From NCBI GenBank assembly GCA_050952225.1, contig JBMNKL010000001.1, forward strand, positions 558,001-622,000: a stretch of 64,000 nt of DNA. The letters are read 5' to 3'. How positions within the stretch are numbered: the stretch's first letter is position 1; each line of letters opens with the position of its first letter. Position numbers and translations under genes: made by a program. The DNA comes from JBMNKL01 sp050952225 (GTDB lineage: Bacteria > Bacillota > Clostridia > Acetivibrionales > DTU013). Under the pieces are notes generated by a model. That model was not told the DNA's origin and ran no database searches. It saw only the letters and a program-made list of their open reading frames with translations. Below, piece after piece: positions 45,294 to 54,617 of this stretch.

Positions 45294-45488
45294 TCAGCGA
45301 TAAAAGAGTTTAAGGAATACAAGTATGAAGAACAGCAAGTCATTATTCTTGCAGCACGTGTTTTTGCCGCGCCTGCCTGTCCCCAAAATTCCGATTGCGC
45401 TATTATCATAAAAAAGCAGCAAAAATACCAGTATAAAGAATAAAAGTGTGCAATCACAGGTCTTGCCGCAGGGCCCGATATTCGACAT
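45294..45488 (-). CDS. Small Cys-containing membrane protein with a duplicated hydrophobic motif
   Basis: 64 residues from ATG 45488 after AAGGGGAGGG. The sequence contains two nearly identical blocks, DCTLLFFILVFLLLFY and NDLLFFILVFLKLFY, separated by a Gly/Arg/Cys loop (GTGRRGKNTCCK). Five cysteines in all. The internal duplication and ribosome binding site argue that it is expressed. Function unknown; the pattern resembles small sporulation membrane proteins (inference). Confidence 0.65.
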   Translation of the reverse strand: MSNIGPCGKTCDCTLLFFILVFLLLFYDNSAIGILGTGRRGKNTCCKNNDLLFFILVFLKLFYR

Positions 45489-45774
45489 ATGATCCCTCCC
45501 CTTGGAGATTTCAAGACTATCTATTGACATAATATGCTGCCCGGCCGGGGATTGTTACATGCGGCGCAATAGCCATTACCCATATGATTATTTGCCCTTG
45601 CCGAGAATGGTAAAATGCCGGCGGCCGCAGGAAAGAAATGTGAAAGCCCTTGTAAAAGTAGCGAACAAGGGCGATAATATATTATAGCGGAAATATACGA
45701 ATTAGCATCTATTACTGCAGACAGAGGCAAAACTGGACATTGGATTTACCAAAAAAGAGAAAGGGGTTTTTATC

Positions 45775-46224
45775 ATGCTTAAAGGAATACTAGGAATTTT
45801 ATCACCGGATCTTTTGAAGGTGCTTTATGAAATGGGGCACGGCGATGAAATTGTACTGACGGACGCTTATTTCCCTGCGGCATCATATTCTGCTTCTGCC
45901 GGCAGCGTTCTTGTACGAATGGACGGGGTCGGCGGGACTGCGCTCCTGGAAGCTATACTTACTCTTTTTCCATTAGACAGGGCAGTGGAAAAACCTGTTA
46001 AGCTGATAGGTGTACGTGAAATAGACAAGGATATGGATACAAGCGTACGCGATAAGTTTCCGGAGATAATCGCAAAGTACGATAAAAGAGGAGAGGCTGT
46101 GGTGGAAGAGCTTGAAACATATCAATTTCTTGAGAGAGCGAAAAAAGCGTACGCAATTGTTGCAACGGGAGAAACATCCCCCTATGCCTGCATTATTTTA
46201 AGGAAAGACGGCAAGTGGGATTAA
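45775..46224 (+). CDS. fucU: RbsD/FucU family sugar mutarotase
   Basis: 149 residues. N-terminal MLKGILGILSPDLLKVLYEMGHGDEIVLTDAYFP contains the conserved catalytic His of the family. The ending has FLERAKKAYAIVATGETSPYACIILRKD, typical of FucU-type mutarotases of decameric or octameric barrel shape. These speed anomer conversion of fucose or ribose for uptake and metabolism. It precedes a sugar ABC locus. FucU rather than RbsD is suggested by length and C-terminus. Confidence 0.85.
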   Translation: MLKGILGILSPDLLKVLYEMGHGDEIVLTDAYFPAASYSASAGSVLVRMDGVGGTALLEAILTLFPLDRAVEKPVKLIGVREIDKDMDTSVRDKFPEIIAKYDKRGEAVVEELETYQFLERAKKAYAIVATGETSPYACIILRKDGKWD

Positions 46225-46333
46225 CATATCATAATAACTGGACAGCTATTGTCTGCCAAACCTGATGTTTCCCATCACTGGGTTTCGACAGAACCATACC
46301 TGCGTGTCCGCAAAGAATATACACGATAGCTGG

Positions 46334-47142
46334 GTCCAGCCGGCTTAATAACAGCAGCGCGGCTTAAGGCCGAGATTACCGACCCCTCCAAGGGTATTTA
46401 TGGTGCAGGCTTCGCAGCCGGTGCGACTGCATCAGACTTCAACAATATGGCCCAGAGCGCACTTTGGAGCTACGGTGGTTCGGTAATGAAAGATAATAAA
46501 CTTAATCTTGACAGTCCGGAAACCAGAGAAGCACTTAAGATGCTCCTGGGATTCTTCGAGGACGGCTCGGTCGCTCCTGACATGATTTCTGGAGACGACA
46601 TGGCGAATAACACGGCGTTTCTTTCCGGGACTGCCGGTTTTATCGTAAACATCCCGACGATAGCTGCGGCACTGCAAAAAGATGCCCCGGATATCTGGGA
46701 AAACACTGGTGTCTGTCCATTGCCTGCCGGACCTGAAGGCGCATTTTCCCTGGTGAGTCCGGGTACATTGCTTGTGTTTAACCGCACCGAAGAGGAGAAC
46801 TACTGGATACAGAAGTGCTTAGCTTATGTTGCGGACAAAGAGCGTTTCGGACAAGCTGTAAAAGCGGCTTCTCCTGCATATGTGCCACAGTTTGAGGGAA
46901 TGACGGAAGATAAAGAGCTTATGTCCGATCCCGTTGTTGCCGCTCATTTGAATGCGGTATTAAGCGGAAAGATGATATTCCACCCCGATTCTAAGCTGAC
47001 AAAAGAACGCAGTGTACTCACTCAATCAGATACCTACATTAATAATTTCATATCTTATGTAGTGGTAGATAAAATGTCCTTTGAGGACGCGCTTAAGAAG
47101 CAGATAGAATTATGTGAAAGAGCTCTTGATTCGTTAAATTAA
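46334..47142 (+). pseudogene. Sugar ABC transporter substrate-binding protein, 5'-truncated
   Basis: The frame is open from about 46334 and reads AEITDPSKGIYGAGFAAGAT, then SALWSYGGSVMK, TAGFIVNIPTIA and INNFISYVVVDKMSFEDALK to the stop. This is the C-terminal two thirds of a family-1 (MalE-like) binding protein. The N-terminal signal peptide, lipobox and first lobe are absent. The bases between fucU and 46334 carry no coding match. An expressed version from an internal ATG at 46447 would not be secreted. Confidence 0.75.
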
Positions 47143-47223
47143 TACTTCTTCAGGCAGGGGAAAGGTGTAAAACCCTTTCCTCTGCAGCATCTATTCAGCG
47201 CTGGTCTTGATTGGAGGTTTATA

Positions 47224-48240
47224 ATGAAGAAACTGAATAGCTCAACGGATATTTTGTCAATACCAGGCGCATTACCAGCGAGAAAAAAGCGCATAGACAT
47301 ATTTCCATATGCTATATCAGCACCTGCAATGCTGTTTTTATTTGTAGGGATGCTGTTCCCCATATTATGGCCGCTGATTCACAGCTTTACCGATAAGCAT
47401 GTTGGCGACAAAGCGGTTTTTACAGGTTTTGATAACTATATCTATATACTTAAAGATACCGTTTATATAAATAGCATAAAAAATACGGTAATATTCACCG
47501 CAGGCGCAATGGTTGGGAAAGTGCTGATAGGAATAATTGTAGCCCTTATCCTGAATATGAATATAAAATTCAGGAATACTTTGCGGACATTGTATCTTCT
47601 TCCGTGGACACTGCCCAGTGTAGTTGCCATTTACGCCTGGATGTGGCTTTATACCGGCAACGGCGGTTTAATCAACAATATACTGTTGCAAGCCGGTATT
47701 TTAAGCAAACCGATTGGATGGCTTTCAAGTGCCAACCTGAGCATTGTGTCCCTTATGATTGTCAACATTTGGCGCGGAATACCCTTTATTGCGCTGACGG
47801 TTCTGTCAGGACTGCAAACAATACCTGACGAACTTTATGAAGCGTCCAGAATAGATGGTGCAGGCACTGTTAAAGCTTTCTGGCACATAACGCTTCCCCT
47901 GGTTAAATCTGTTATTTTGGTAGCTACCCTTATATCTACCATATGGACACTCAATGATTTTGAAACGGTATACCTTTTAACAGGCGGGGGGCCTGGACAA
48001 AGCACTACAACGATTCCTATTGCAGCGTATAATTTTGCCTTCAGCTCCGTGTATGGACATATTGGCAGGGCTAGTGCGGCCGCGCTGTTGACTGTGCCTG
48101 TTTTAGTCGAATTAATGCTGCCTGTACTTAACAATTTGTTGGGCGAAGATAAAAGCCAGGCAAGAAAAATGAAAAATATGTGGAAAAACATCTCTCCAGG
48201 TACACCAATTAGCGGACATAAAGTTGGTGCAGAGCCATGA
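47224..48240 (+). CDS. Sugar ABC transporter permease, MalF/UgpA type
   Basis: 338 residues, six to seven transmembrane segments. The EAA loop reads ELYEASRIDGAGTVKAFWHITLPL, the docking site for the ATPase. Start ATG 47224 with GGAGG eight bases upstream. It overlaps the next permease by 4 bp. No ATP-binding gene is found in the locus, so a shared MsmX-like ATPase elsewhere would be required. Confidence 0.9.
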   Translation: MKKLNSSTDILSIPGALPARKKRIDIFPYAISAPAMLFLFVGMLFPILWPLIHSFTDKHVGDKAVFTGFDNYIYILKDTVYINSIKNTVIFTAGAMVGKVLIGIIVALILNMNIKFRNTLRTLYLLPWTLPSVVAIYAWMWLYTGNGGLINNILLQAGILSKPIGWLSSANLSIVSLMIVNIWRGIPFIALTVLSGLQTIPDELYEASRIDGAGTVKAFWHITLPLVKSVILVATLISTIWTLNDFETVYLLTGGGPGQSTTTIPIAAYNFAFSSVYGHIGRASAAALLTVPVLVELMLPVLNNLLGEDKSQARKMKNMWKNISPGTPISGHKVGAEP

Positions 48241-49090
48241 ATGCAACTTTAGTGAAAAAGCGTAAAAAGTTCAAGTTTACACGTGTTCTGATATGGCTTT
48301 TGATTGCCATATTGCTGTTTTGGACGTTGTTTCCTATTTACTGGATTGTCATAACTTCGTTCAAAAACAATCAGGGAACTATACAACGTATACAGACGTG
48401 GATACCTAAACCATTTACACTTGAACAGTACAAAGATATATTTGGAAGGAAAAATTTCTGGAACAGCCTTCTTAACAGCTTGTTGACATCGATTACCGCG
48501 ACTTTTATATCGATAGTTGTCAGTATATTACTGGCATATGCGATTAGCCGAACAGGCATGAAGTATAAAAGAACTATCTTGCAGTTCGTATTGTTTACGT
48601 ATATGGTGCCTATGTTCCTGTTATTTATACCGATATACGTATTAATGTCGCAGATAGGCCTTGCCAACAACATACTTTCGCTATATATCATCTATCCGGT
48701 TACTTGCATCCCGTATGCTACGTGGGTGTTTGTATCTTATCTCAAAAGTATTCCATATTCACTGGAAGAGGCTGCATTCTGGATGGATGCTCCCGTATGG
48801 GTATTCTTACCCGCATAATCGTGCCACTGGCCATGCCTGGGATAATGTCGATTGCTATTTTCTGTTTTACAAGGGTCTGGAATGAATTCTTATTGGCATT
48901 TACGCTAATTGCCGATCCCAAGCAGTATACATTAATGATTAACATACTGGATTACATGGTGGCGGATATGTTTGCCTGGGGTAAGGTTTTCGCTACTTCG
49001 GTATGCGCCAGTCTGCCTGTAAGCATAATGTATTTTGTTTCATCAAAACGAATTATAACCGGTATGACTTTGGGCTCTGTAAAAGAGTGA
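48237..49090 (+). pseudogene. Sugar ABC transporter permease, MalG type, frameshifted in the EAA loop
   Basis: First part: signal-anchor and TM segments WLLIAILLFWTLFPIYWIVI, then FWNSLLNSLLTS and up to SIPYSLEEAA. One base is missing near 48774; after it the frame LDGCSRMGILTRIIVPLAMPG continues to the normal end (ITGMTLGSVKE). Corrected length is 284 residues. The break falls in the conserved EAA motif, so the uncorrected product could not couple to an ATPase. Confidence 0.85.
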
Positions 49091-49163
49091 GCATACTCAT
49101 GCTGATGCTATAAAATGATAGGTAAATGCCTGCATATAATTAGATTTCAGTAATCGAGATTAG

Positions 49164-49199
49164 GGGAAGAGGGTTTCTGCTCTCTTCCCATATTTTTTT
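49164..49199 (+). terminator. Rho-independent terminator after the ABC permease locus
   Basis: GGGAAGAG (49164-49171) pairs with CTCTTCCC (49182-49189), then T7. The rest of the gap to 49432 shows no gene. Confidence 0.88.
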
Positions 49200-49432
49200 A
49201 ATTTGACCACAAGAATATCACTTACACCTATAATATTTACGTGATGCTGTATAATTGCGGCCTTATAAGGAATGGTGAAAAATTTCCGGCGGCTATGGAC
49301 ACCTAATTAACGGATTATATGGTTAACGTCAAGAAATGGTTGTAAGATGCTACGTTATCATATAATATAAAATTGCGGGTGTTGCTCCGAATTTCTTACG
49401 CAATAAAAACTATATTTTCCAAGGTGGTATAT

Positions 49433-50305
49433 ATGTACGATGTAATTATTATAGGCAGGGGACCGGCAGGATTGTCAGCAGCTTTATACACTACAAGATC
49501 AAACCTGGCAACGCTCATAATCGGAAGGAAAGACAGCAGGCTTCTTAAGGCCGATAAAGTCGACAACTATTTTGGCTTTGCCGATACGGTAAGCGGCAGG
49601 CATCTCCTGGCCGAAGGCGAGAAGCAGGCAGAAAGGCTGGGGGCCAAAATTACAGAAGCCGAGGTTATCTCAATAGAAAAGGATGATTATTTCAAAGTGC
49701 TGACAACTGTTGGCGAATACCTTGGCAAGGCGGTTCTCCTGGCGACAGGACAGCCGGGGAAGACTATAGCCATTGAAAACCTTGTCAAGTTTGAAGGCAA
49801 GGGGGTCAGCTATTGTTCCACATGCGACGGTTTCTTTTATAACAACCGGAAGGTCGGAGTGCTGGGAAACAGGGATTATGCCGTTCATGAAGCAAATGAG
49901 TTAACAACGTTTACCAATGACATTACAATATACACGAACGGTAAAAAACTCGACGTAAGTGAAGCAAACGAAAAGGCGTCAAGAAAATTCAGGATCGACA
50001 TGAGGAAAATCTCGAGGCTGGATGGTACGGAGGCGCTGGAAAGGATACATTTCACGGACGGTGCCAGTGAGGAGATTGACGGTATTTTTGTGGCGCATGA
50101 GAGCGCCTCAAGCCTGGATTTTGCCCGCAAGCTCGGCATACTTACGGAGGGGAACAGGATTGTGACCGACGGGAAGCAGCAGACAAACCTTGAGGGGTTG
50201 TTTGCCGCGGGGGACTGCACTAGCAGCTTATGGCAGGTGTCAGTGGCAGTCGGCCAGGGAGCCGTTGCCGGCAAAGCGATTGCCGGCTATATCAAAAACC
50301 TTTGA
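49433..50305 (+). CDS. Thioredoxin reductase-like flavoprotein without NADPH-binding signature
   Basis: 290 residues from ATG 49433 (AAGGTGG upstream). FAD site IIGRGPAGLSAALY, redox CSTC (128-131) in SYCSTCDGFF, and C-terminal FAD motif LEGLFAAGDCTSS. In the second nucleotide domain the usual GGGxSAxE is replaced by GNRDYAVHEA (145-154), and the HRRxxxR motif that holds the NADPH phosphate is missing. It therefore resembles ferredoxin-dependent (FFTR) or DTR-type flavin thioredoxin reductases known in Clostridia. No thioredoxin gene is adjacent. Confidence 0.82.
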   Translation: MYDVIIIGRGPAGLSAALYTTRSNLATLIIGRKDSRLLKADKVDNYFGFADTVSGRHLLAEGEKQAERLGAKITEAEVISIEKDDYFKVLTTVGEYLGKAVLLATGQPGKTIAIENLVKFEGKGVSYCSTCDGFFYNNRKVGVLGNRDYAVHEANELTTFTNDITIYTNGKKLDVSEANEKASRKFRIDMRKISRLDGTEALERIHFTDGASEEIDGIFVAHESASSLDFARKLGILTEGNRIVTDGKQQTNLEGLFAAGDCTSSLWQVSVAVGQGAVAGKAIAGYIKNL

Positions 50306-50396
50306 ATATGCTTTCCGTTGCCTTACGCAGGCAGCAACCCGATAAACGGATATGTGATATTTAGTTTTATTATTTTTATATTACAGGGGGATCTTT

Positions 50397-52928
50397 ATGA
50401 AAGTTGCTTTTTCGACACTAGGCTGTCCGGATTTTGACTGGCCGGATATTTATTCCATGGCGAAGGACCTGGGCTTTGACGGTATTGAGATCCGAGGTCT
50501 GGGCAAAGAAATATTTGCCGTAAAAGCTCCTCCGTTCACCGAGTCGCAATTGCCTGAAACCATGGAGAAGCTAAGGCAGCTAAGGTTGGAGATTCCATGC
50601 CTGTCGAGCGGCTGCAGCCTGGAATTTGCCGACGAAGCGGAAAAGAATCACGACGAAATCCTGCAATACATAGATCTCGCGTCAAGGATAGGGACCCCGT
50701 ATATCCGCGTACTCGGGGACAGGGAAGCGCAGCCGGACGGCGAGGTTGACGACGAAGTTGTCCTTGCTGCTTTAAGAAGGCTGATACCTTACGCCGAAGA
50801 AAAGGGAGTCACACTTCTCGTTGAAACCAACGGCGTTTATTCGGATACCAGACGGCTCTGCGATTTGCTGAACCGTGCCGCGAGTGATGCTGTCGGAGCG
50901 CTGTGGGATGTCCACCATCCGTACAGGTTTGCCGGCGAATCTGCAGAGCAAACCGTGCAGAATCTCGGCCCATACATCAAGTATGTGCATTTAAAAGATT
51001 CCGTGGTTGAGAACGACAAGATATGCTACAAGCTGATGGGGGAGGGCGATTTGCCGATTGACAGCTTTATCCTTGCTCTCCGCTCAATAAACTATGACGG
51101 CTACCTTTCGCTCGAATGGGTTAAGCGCTGGGCAAGAGACCTTGAGGACGCGGGCATAGTTTTTCCTCATTTTATCAACTATATGGAAAAGCACCTGCAA
51201 AAATCAAGGCAGAAAGGGCGGCTGTACAGCAATAATGCAGGGACAGGCTGGTATGTATGGGAAAAATACTCGCTTATAGATCTCACGTTTCCGCAGGTTC
51301 TTGACCGGATCGCGGAGGAATTCCCGGACCAGTACGCATTTAGATACACTACGCATGATTATACCAGGACTTACCCGGAATTCCGCGAGGATGTGGATAC
51401 GTTCGCAAGAGCGCTTATCGCCCTTGGTGTAAAACCGGGAGATCACATCGCGATTTGGGCTACTAATGTTCCGCAGTGGTTCATTACTTTCTGGGCGGCG
51501 ATAAAAATCGGAGCCGTACTGGTTACCGTCAACACGGCGTACAAGATACATGAAGCCGAGTACCTGCTGCGCCAGTCGGATACGCATACGCTGGTCATGA
51601 TTGACGGGTACAAGGATTCAAACTATGTAGACATCATAAATGAAATCTGTCCCGAGCTTAAGACGGCGGAAGCCGGGAAACCCCTGTATATTAAACGCCT
51701 CCCATTCCTTCGTAATATAATAACAATAGAATCAAGGCAGCCGGGATGTATATCGTGGGATGACGTTGTTGCACTGGCGGAGAAAGTTCCGCCGGAGGAG
51801 GTCCAGAGGAGGGCCAATGCCCTTGACAGGCATGACGTCTGCAACATGCAGTATACGTCCGGAACCACGGGTTTCCCCAAGGGAGTCATGCTTACCCACT
51901 ACAATATAGTCAATAACGGCAAATGCATCGGCGACTGTATGGATTTGTCGACTGCCGACAGGATGCTGATACAGGTACCGATGTTCCACTGTTTTGGGAT
52001 GGTTCTTTCCATGACAGCCTGCATGACTCATGGTTCAACCATGTGCCCGATTCCGTATTTTTCCCCGAAGGTTGCCCTGGATTGCGTCAACAGGGAGAAA
52101 ATCACGGCGGTTAACGGCGTTCCGACCATGTTCATAGCTATGATGGAGCATGAAGACTTCAGTAAAACGGACTTTTCGCACATGAGGACCGGTATAATGG
52201 CCGGAAGCCCGTGCCCGATAAAGGTCATGCAGGACGTGGTCGACAAGATGAACGCGAAAGAAATTACCATAGTATTCGGACAAACCGAAGCTTCTCCTGG
52301 GTGCACGCAAAGCCGCGTCGACGACAGTCTTGAGCTGAGGGTTAATACGGTGGGGCGCGCGCTTCCCGGTGTAGAGTGCAAGATTGTGGATCCCAGGACC
52401 GGTAAGGAATTGCCTCCCAATACGGACGGAGAGTTTGTTGCAAGAGGGTACAACATAATGAAGGGCTACTACAAGATGCCCGAGGCGACCGCCGCGGCTA
52501 TCGACGAAAACGGGTGGCTGCATACCGGGGACCTTGCGAGAGTCGATGAGAACGGGTATTTTAAAATAACAGGCAGGATAAAGGACATGATAATACGGGG
52601 CGGGGAGAATATTTATCCGAAGGAGATAGAGGATTTCATATATACCCATCCCAAGGTGAAGGATGTGCAGGTCATCGGTGTGCCTGACAAGCAGTATGGT
52701 GAAGAAATAATGGCTTGCGTGATTCTGAAGGATGGCGAGCAAATGACGGAGGACGAGCTTAAGGACTATGTACGCGCTCATATGGCAAAGCACAAGACCC
52801 CTCGCTACGTGGAGTTCGTTACCGAGTTCCCGCTTAACGCCGCAGGAAAAGTTTTAAAATACAAGATGCGCGAGTGGGCGATCGAAAAGCTTGGGAAACA
52901 GGAGGAAAGTGAAATCGAAACGGCGTAA
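50397..52928 (+). CDS. Fusion of sugar-epimerase-like TIM barrel and acyl-CoA synthetase
   Basis: 843 residues. Residues 1-265 form an AP-endonuclease-2/xylose-isomerase-type barrel with metal-binding candidates E143 (LVETNG), D171/H173 (LWDVHHPYRF), H198 (KYVHLKD) and E240 (YLSLEWV). Residues about 285-843 form an AMP-dependent acyl-CoA synthetase: YTSGTTGFPKGVMLTH (486-501), VFGQTEASPG, GWLHTGDLAR, and the catalytic Lys in NAAGKVLKYKM. The adenylation half resembles medium/long-chain fatty acid or aryl acid ligases. The frame is continuous with no internal start needed. Confidence 0.88.
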   Translation: MKVAFSTLGCPDFDWPDIYSMAKDLGFDGIEIRGLGKEIFAVKAPPFTESQLPETMEKLRQLRLEIPCLSSGCSLEFADEAEKNHDEILQYIDLASRIGTPYIRVLGDREAQPDGEVDDEVVLAALRRLIPYAEEKGVTLLVETNGVYSDTRRLCDLLNRAASDAVGALWDVHHPYRFAGESAEQTVQNLGPYIKYVHLKDSVVENDKICYKLMGEGDLPIDSFILALRSINYDGYLSLEWVKRWARDLEDAGIVFPHFINYMEKHLQKSRQKGRLYSNNAGTGWYVWEKYSLIDLTFPQVLDRIAEEFPDQYAFRYTTHDYTRTYPEFREDVDTFARALIALGVKPGDHIAIWATNVPQWFITFWAAIKIGAVLVTVNTAYKIHEAEYLLRQSDTHTLVMIDGYKDSNYVDIINEICPELKTAEAGKPLYIKRLPFLRNIITIESRQPGCISWDDVVALAEKVPPEEVQRRANALDRHDVCNMQYTSGTTGFPKGVMLTHYNIVNNGKCIGDCMDLSTADRMLIQVPMFHCFGMVLSMTACMTHGSTMCPIPYFSPKVALDCVNREKITAVNGVPTMFIAMMEHEDFSKTDFSHMRTGIMAGSPCPIKVMQDVVDKMNAKEITIVFGQTEASPGCTQSRVDDSLELRVNTVGRALPGVECKIVDPRTGKELPPNTDGEFVARGYNIMKGYYKMPEATAAAIDENGWLHTGDLARVDENGYFKITGRIKDMIIRGGENIYPKEIEDFIYTHPKVKDVQVIGVPDKQYGEEIMACVILKDGEQMTEDELKDYVRAHMAKHKTPRYVEFVTEFPLNAAGKVLKYKMREWAIEKLGKQEESEIETA

Positions 52929-52961
52929 TGAATTAGGGAATAAAGGAAAGAGAGAGAAAGT

Positions 52962-53585
52962 ATGTATACATGCGCTATGTGCGGGAAGCGAAACTGTAGA
53001 ACGGGAGAACTCGATAAAACACCCTTGAATTGCCCCTGCAATGAGGAAGAACAAGAAAGAATCAAAGAATTATACCAGGATGGCGATAACAAAAAACTGG
53101 CATATTGCTCCGCACAGACGGAAGCTGAGGATTATTGCAGAAAAACAAGGCTTGAAGAAATCATGGTTTTTGCTGACAAGTGCGGCTTCAAAAAGCTGGG
53201 GCTTGCTTTTTGTATAGGACTGGCAAGAGAAGCAAATGTACTTTCCAAAATCCTGATGCATAACGGCTTCGAAATACAGTCTATTGCATGTAAAAACGGA
53301 AGCATCCCCAAAGAGTTTTTAGGGATCAAGGAAAATGAAAAAGTCCGTCCAGACACATATGAGCCGATGTGCAACCCAATCGGACAAGCTGTTTTTCTAA
53401 ATAAAGCACAGACAGAGTTGAATATTATTCTGGGATTATGCGTCGGTCATGATTCCTTGTTCATCAAGTATTCCGATGCGCCGGTTACCGTTTTTGCTGT
53501 AAAAGACAGAGTTTTGGCGCATAACCCCATCGGCGCACTGTACCTGTCGGACAGCTATTATAAAAGTAAATTATATAACAAATAG
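52962..53585 (+). CDS. DUF1847 Cys-rich protein
   Basis: 207 residues. N-terminal MYTCAMCGKRNCRTGELDK and NCPC give a cluster of at least five cysteines, likely metal- or Fe-S-binding. A Rossmann-like middle part (KLGLAFCIGLAREANVLSKIL) and PMCNPIGQAVFLNKAQTELNIILGLCVGHDSLF mark the DUF1847 family found in anaerobes. Function unknown. It is 33 bp after the fusion gene, same strand, so probably co-transcribed. Confidence 0.85.
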   Translation: MYTCAMCGKRNCRTGELDKTPLNCPCNEEEQERIKELYQDGDNKKLAYCSAQTEAEDYCRKTRLEEIMVFADKCGFKKLGLAFCIGLAREANVLSKILMHNGFEIQSIACKNGSIPKEFLGIKENEKVRPDTYEPMCNPIGQAVFLNKAQTELNIILGLCVGHDSLFIKYSDAPVTVFAVKDRVLAHNPIGALYLSDSYYKSKLYNK

Positions 53586-53623
53586 AAATCAAACCTGTCA
53601 AAATGAAACAGGTATTTTGTCAT

Positions 53624-54020
53624 TTAGAACAGATTGCCATTTTCATCAAAAACCATTTCCCCCGGTTCACTCAAAATTTCAATATGCGGGAATTTTTTGG
53701 CTTCTTCCATGAGAGCTTCTGATATATAAATCTCAGAAAGCTCAAGCGTATTTTTAATGCGGACAATTTTAGGCTTGGTTCTGTCTATCCCTGTGCAAAA
53801 CTTGATAGATGCCTGAATGGCCGACCTGTCATTATCCATGATAAGGGGGATTTTCGGAGACTTGATTACAAGCGAGGTTAATGGGTTGGCATATGTTGCT
53901 TCCAAGTCTATTTTATCCCACACTCTTCTGGTTGAAATATCAGAAATTCCTATACCGTTTGCATTTCCACGCGTCTCTTCGGATAAATCAAGAACTGTTA
54001 TAATCTGCTGTCTTTTTAGA
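53624..54020 (-). pseudogene. LarA-like (lactate racemase/DUF2088 family) C-terminal remnant
   Basis: The minus-strand frame reads TVLDLSEETRGNANGIGISD, DLEATYANPLTS, and KIVRIKNTLELSEIYISEALM to a normal stop, which is the C-terminal third of nickel-dependent lactate racemase-like proteins. Everything upstream of about 54020 is replaced by another gene on the opposite strand. The frame nominally continues to a Met at 54112 but that part is antisense to the dehydrogenase remnant. Confidence 0.75.
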
Positions 54021-54021
54021 T

Positions 54022-54603
54022 AAGTATGCAGCAGTTGAGCTAATTGGCCGTACCGTTGGTATTGTCGGGTTTGGCAATGTCGGCAGGGAGACAGCAATGC
54101 TATTTCGTGCAAACGGGCTTAATGTATCCGTTTACGATCCCTATGCCAGCCGGGAAAGCGTTGAAGAACAAGGGTTTACATACTACACAAATCTTCTTGA
54201 TATGCTACCGGCTTGTGATATTGTATCGTTGCATGTTCCATCCACCCCTGAAACCAGGAAAATTATCGGTAAAGATGCATTGCAGAAAATGAAGGCGGGT
54301 TCATTTTTGATCAATAATGCAAGAGGCGATTTGGTGGATGAGGACGCACTGTATGAGGCACTTACTGCAGGAAACCTCGCGGGCGCCGCAGTAGATTTAA
54401 TGGAGAAGGAACCTATAGATACAAGTAATAAACTATTATCTCTCAGCAATTTTATTGTAACCCCCCATATGGCTGCATTGACAAAAGAGTGCTCTTCCAA
54501 ACTGGCGTTAATGGCAGCAGAGGGAACATTAGCCGTATTAATAGGCGAAAAATGGCCTGTAGTCTTTAATGAAGAAGTCTATATGCATGACAAATGGAAA
54601 TAG
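54022..54603 (+). pseudogene. D-2-hydroxyacid dehydrogenase, 5'-truncated
   Basis: Open from about 54022 with ELIGRTVGIVGFGNVGRETA (NAD-binding GxGxxG), then VSLHVPSTPETRKIIG, INNARGDLVDEDAL (catalytic Arg), GAAVDLMEKEP (catalytic Glu region) and VTPHMAALT (catalytic His). About 120 N-terminal residues of the substrate domain, and a start codon, are missing. It abuts the LarA-like remnant head to head. An ATG at 54097 would give only part of the Rossmann fold. Confidence 0.8.
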
Positions 54604-54617
54604 AAAGGAGGGAAAAG

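Noticed and set aside
52035..52793. 252-codon minus-strand frame
   Set aside because: Antisense to the acyl-CoA synthetase domain.
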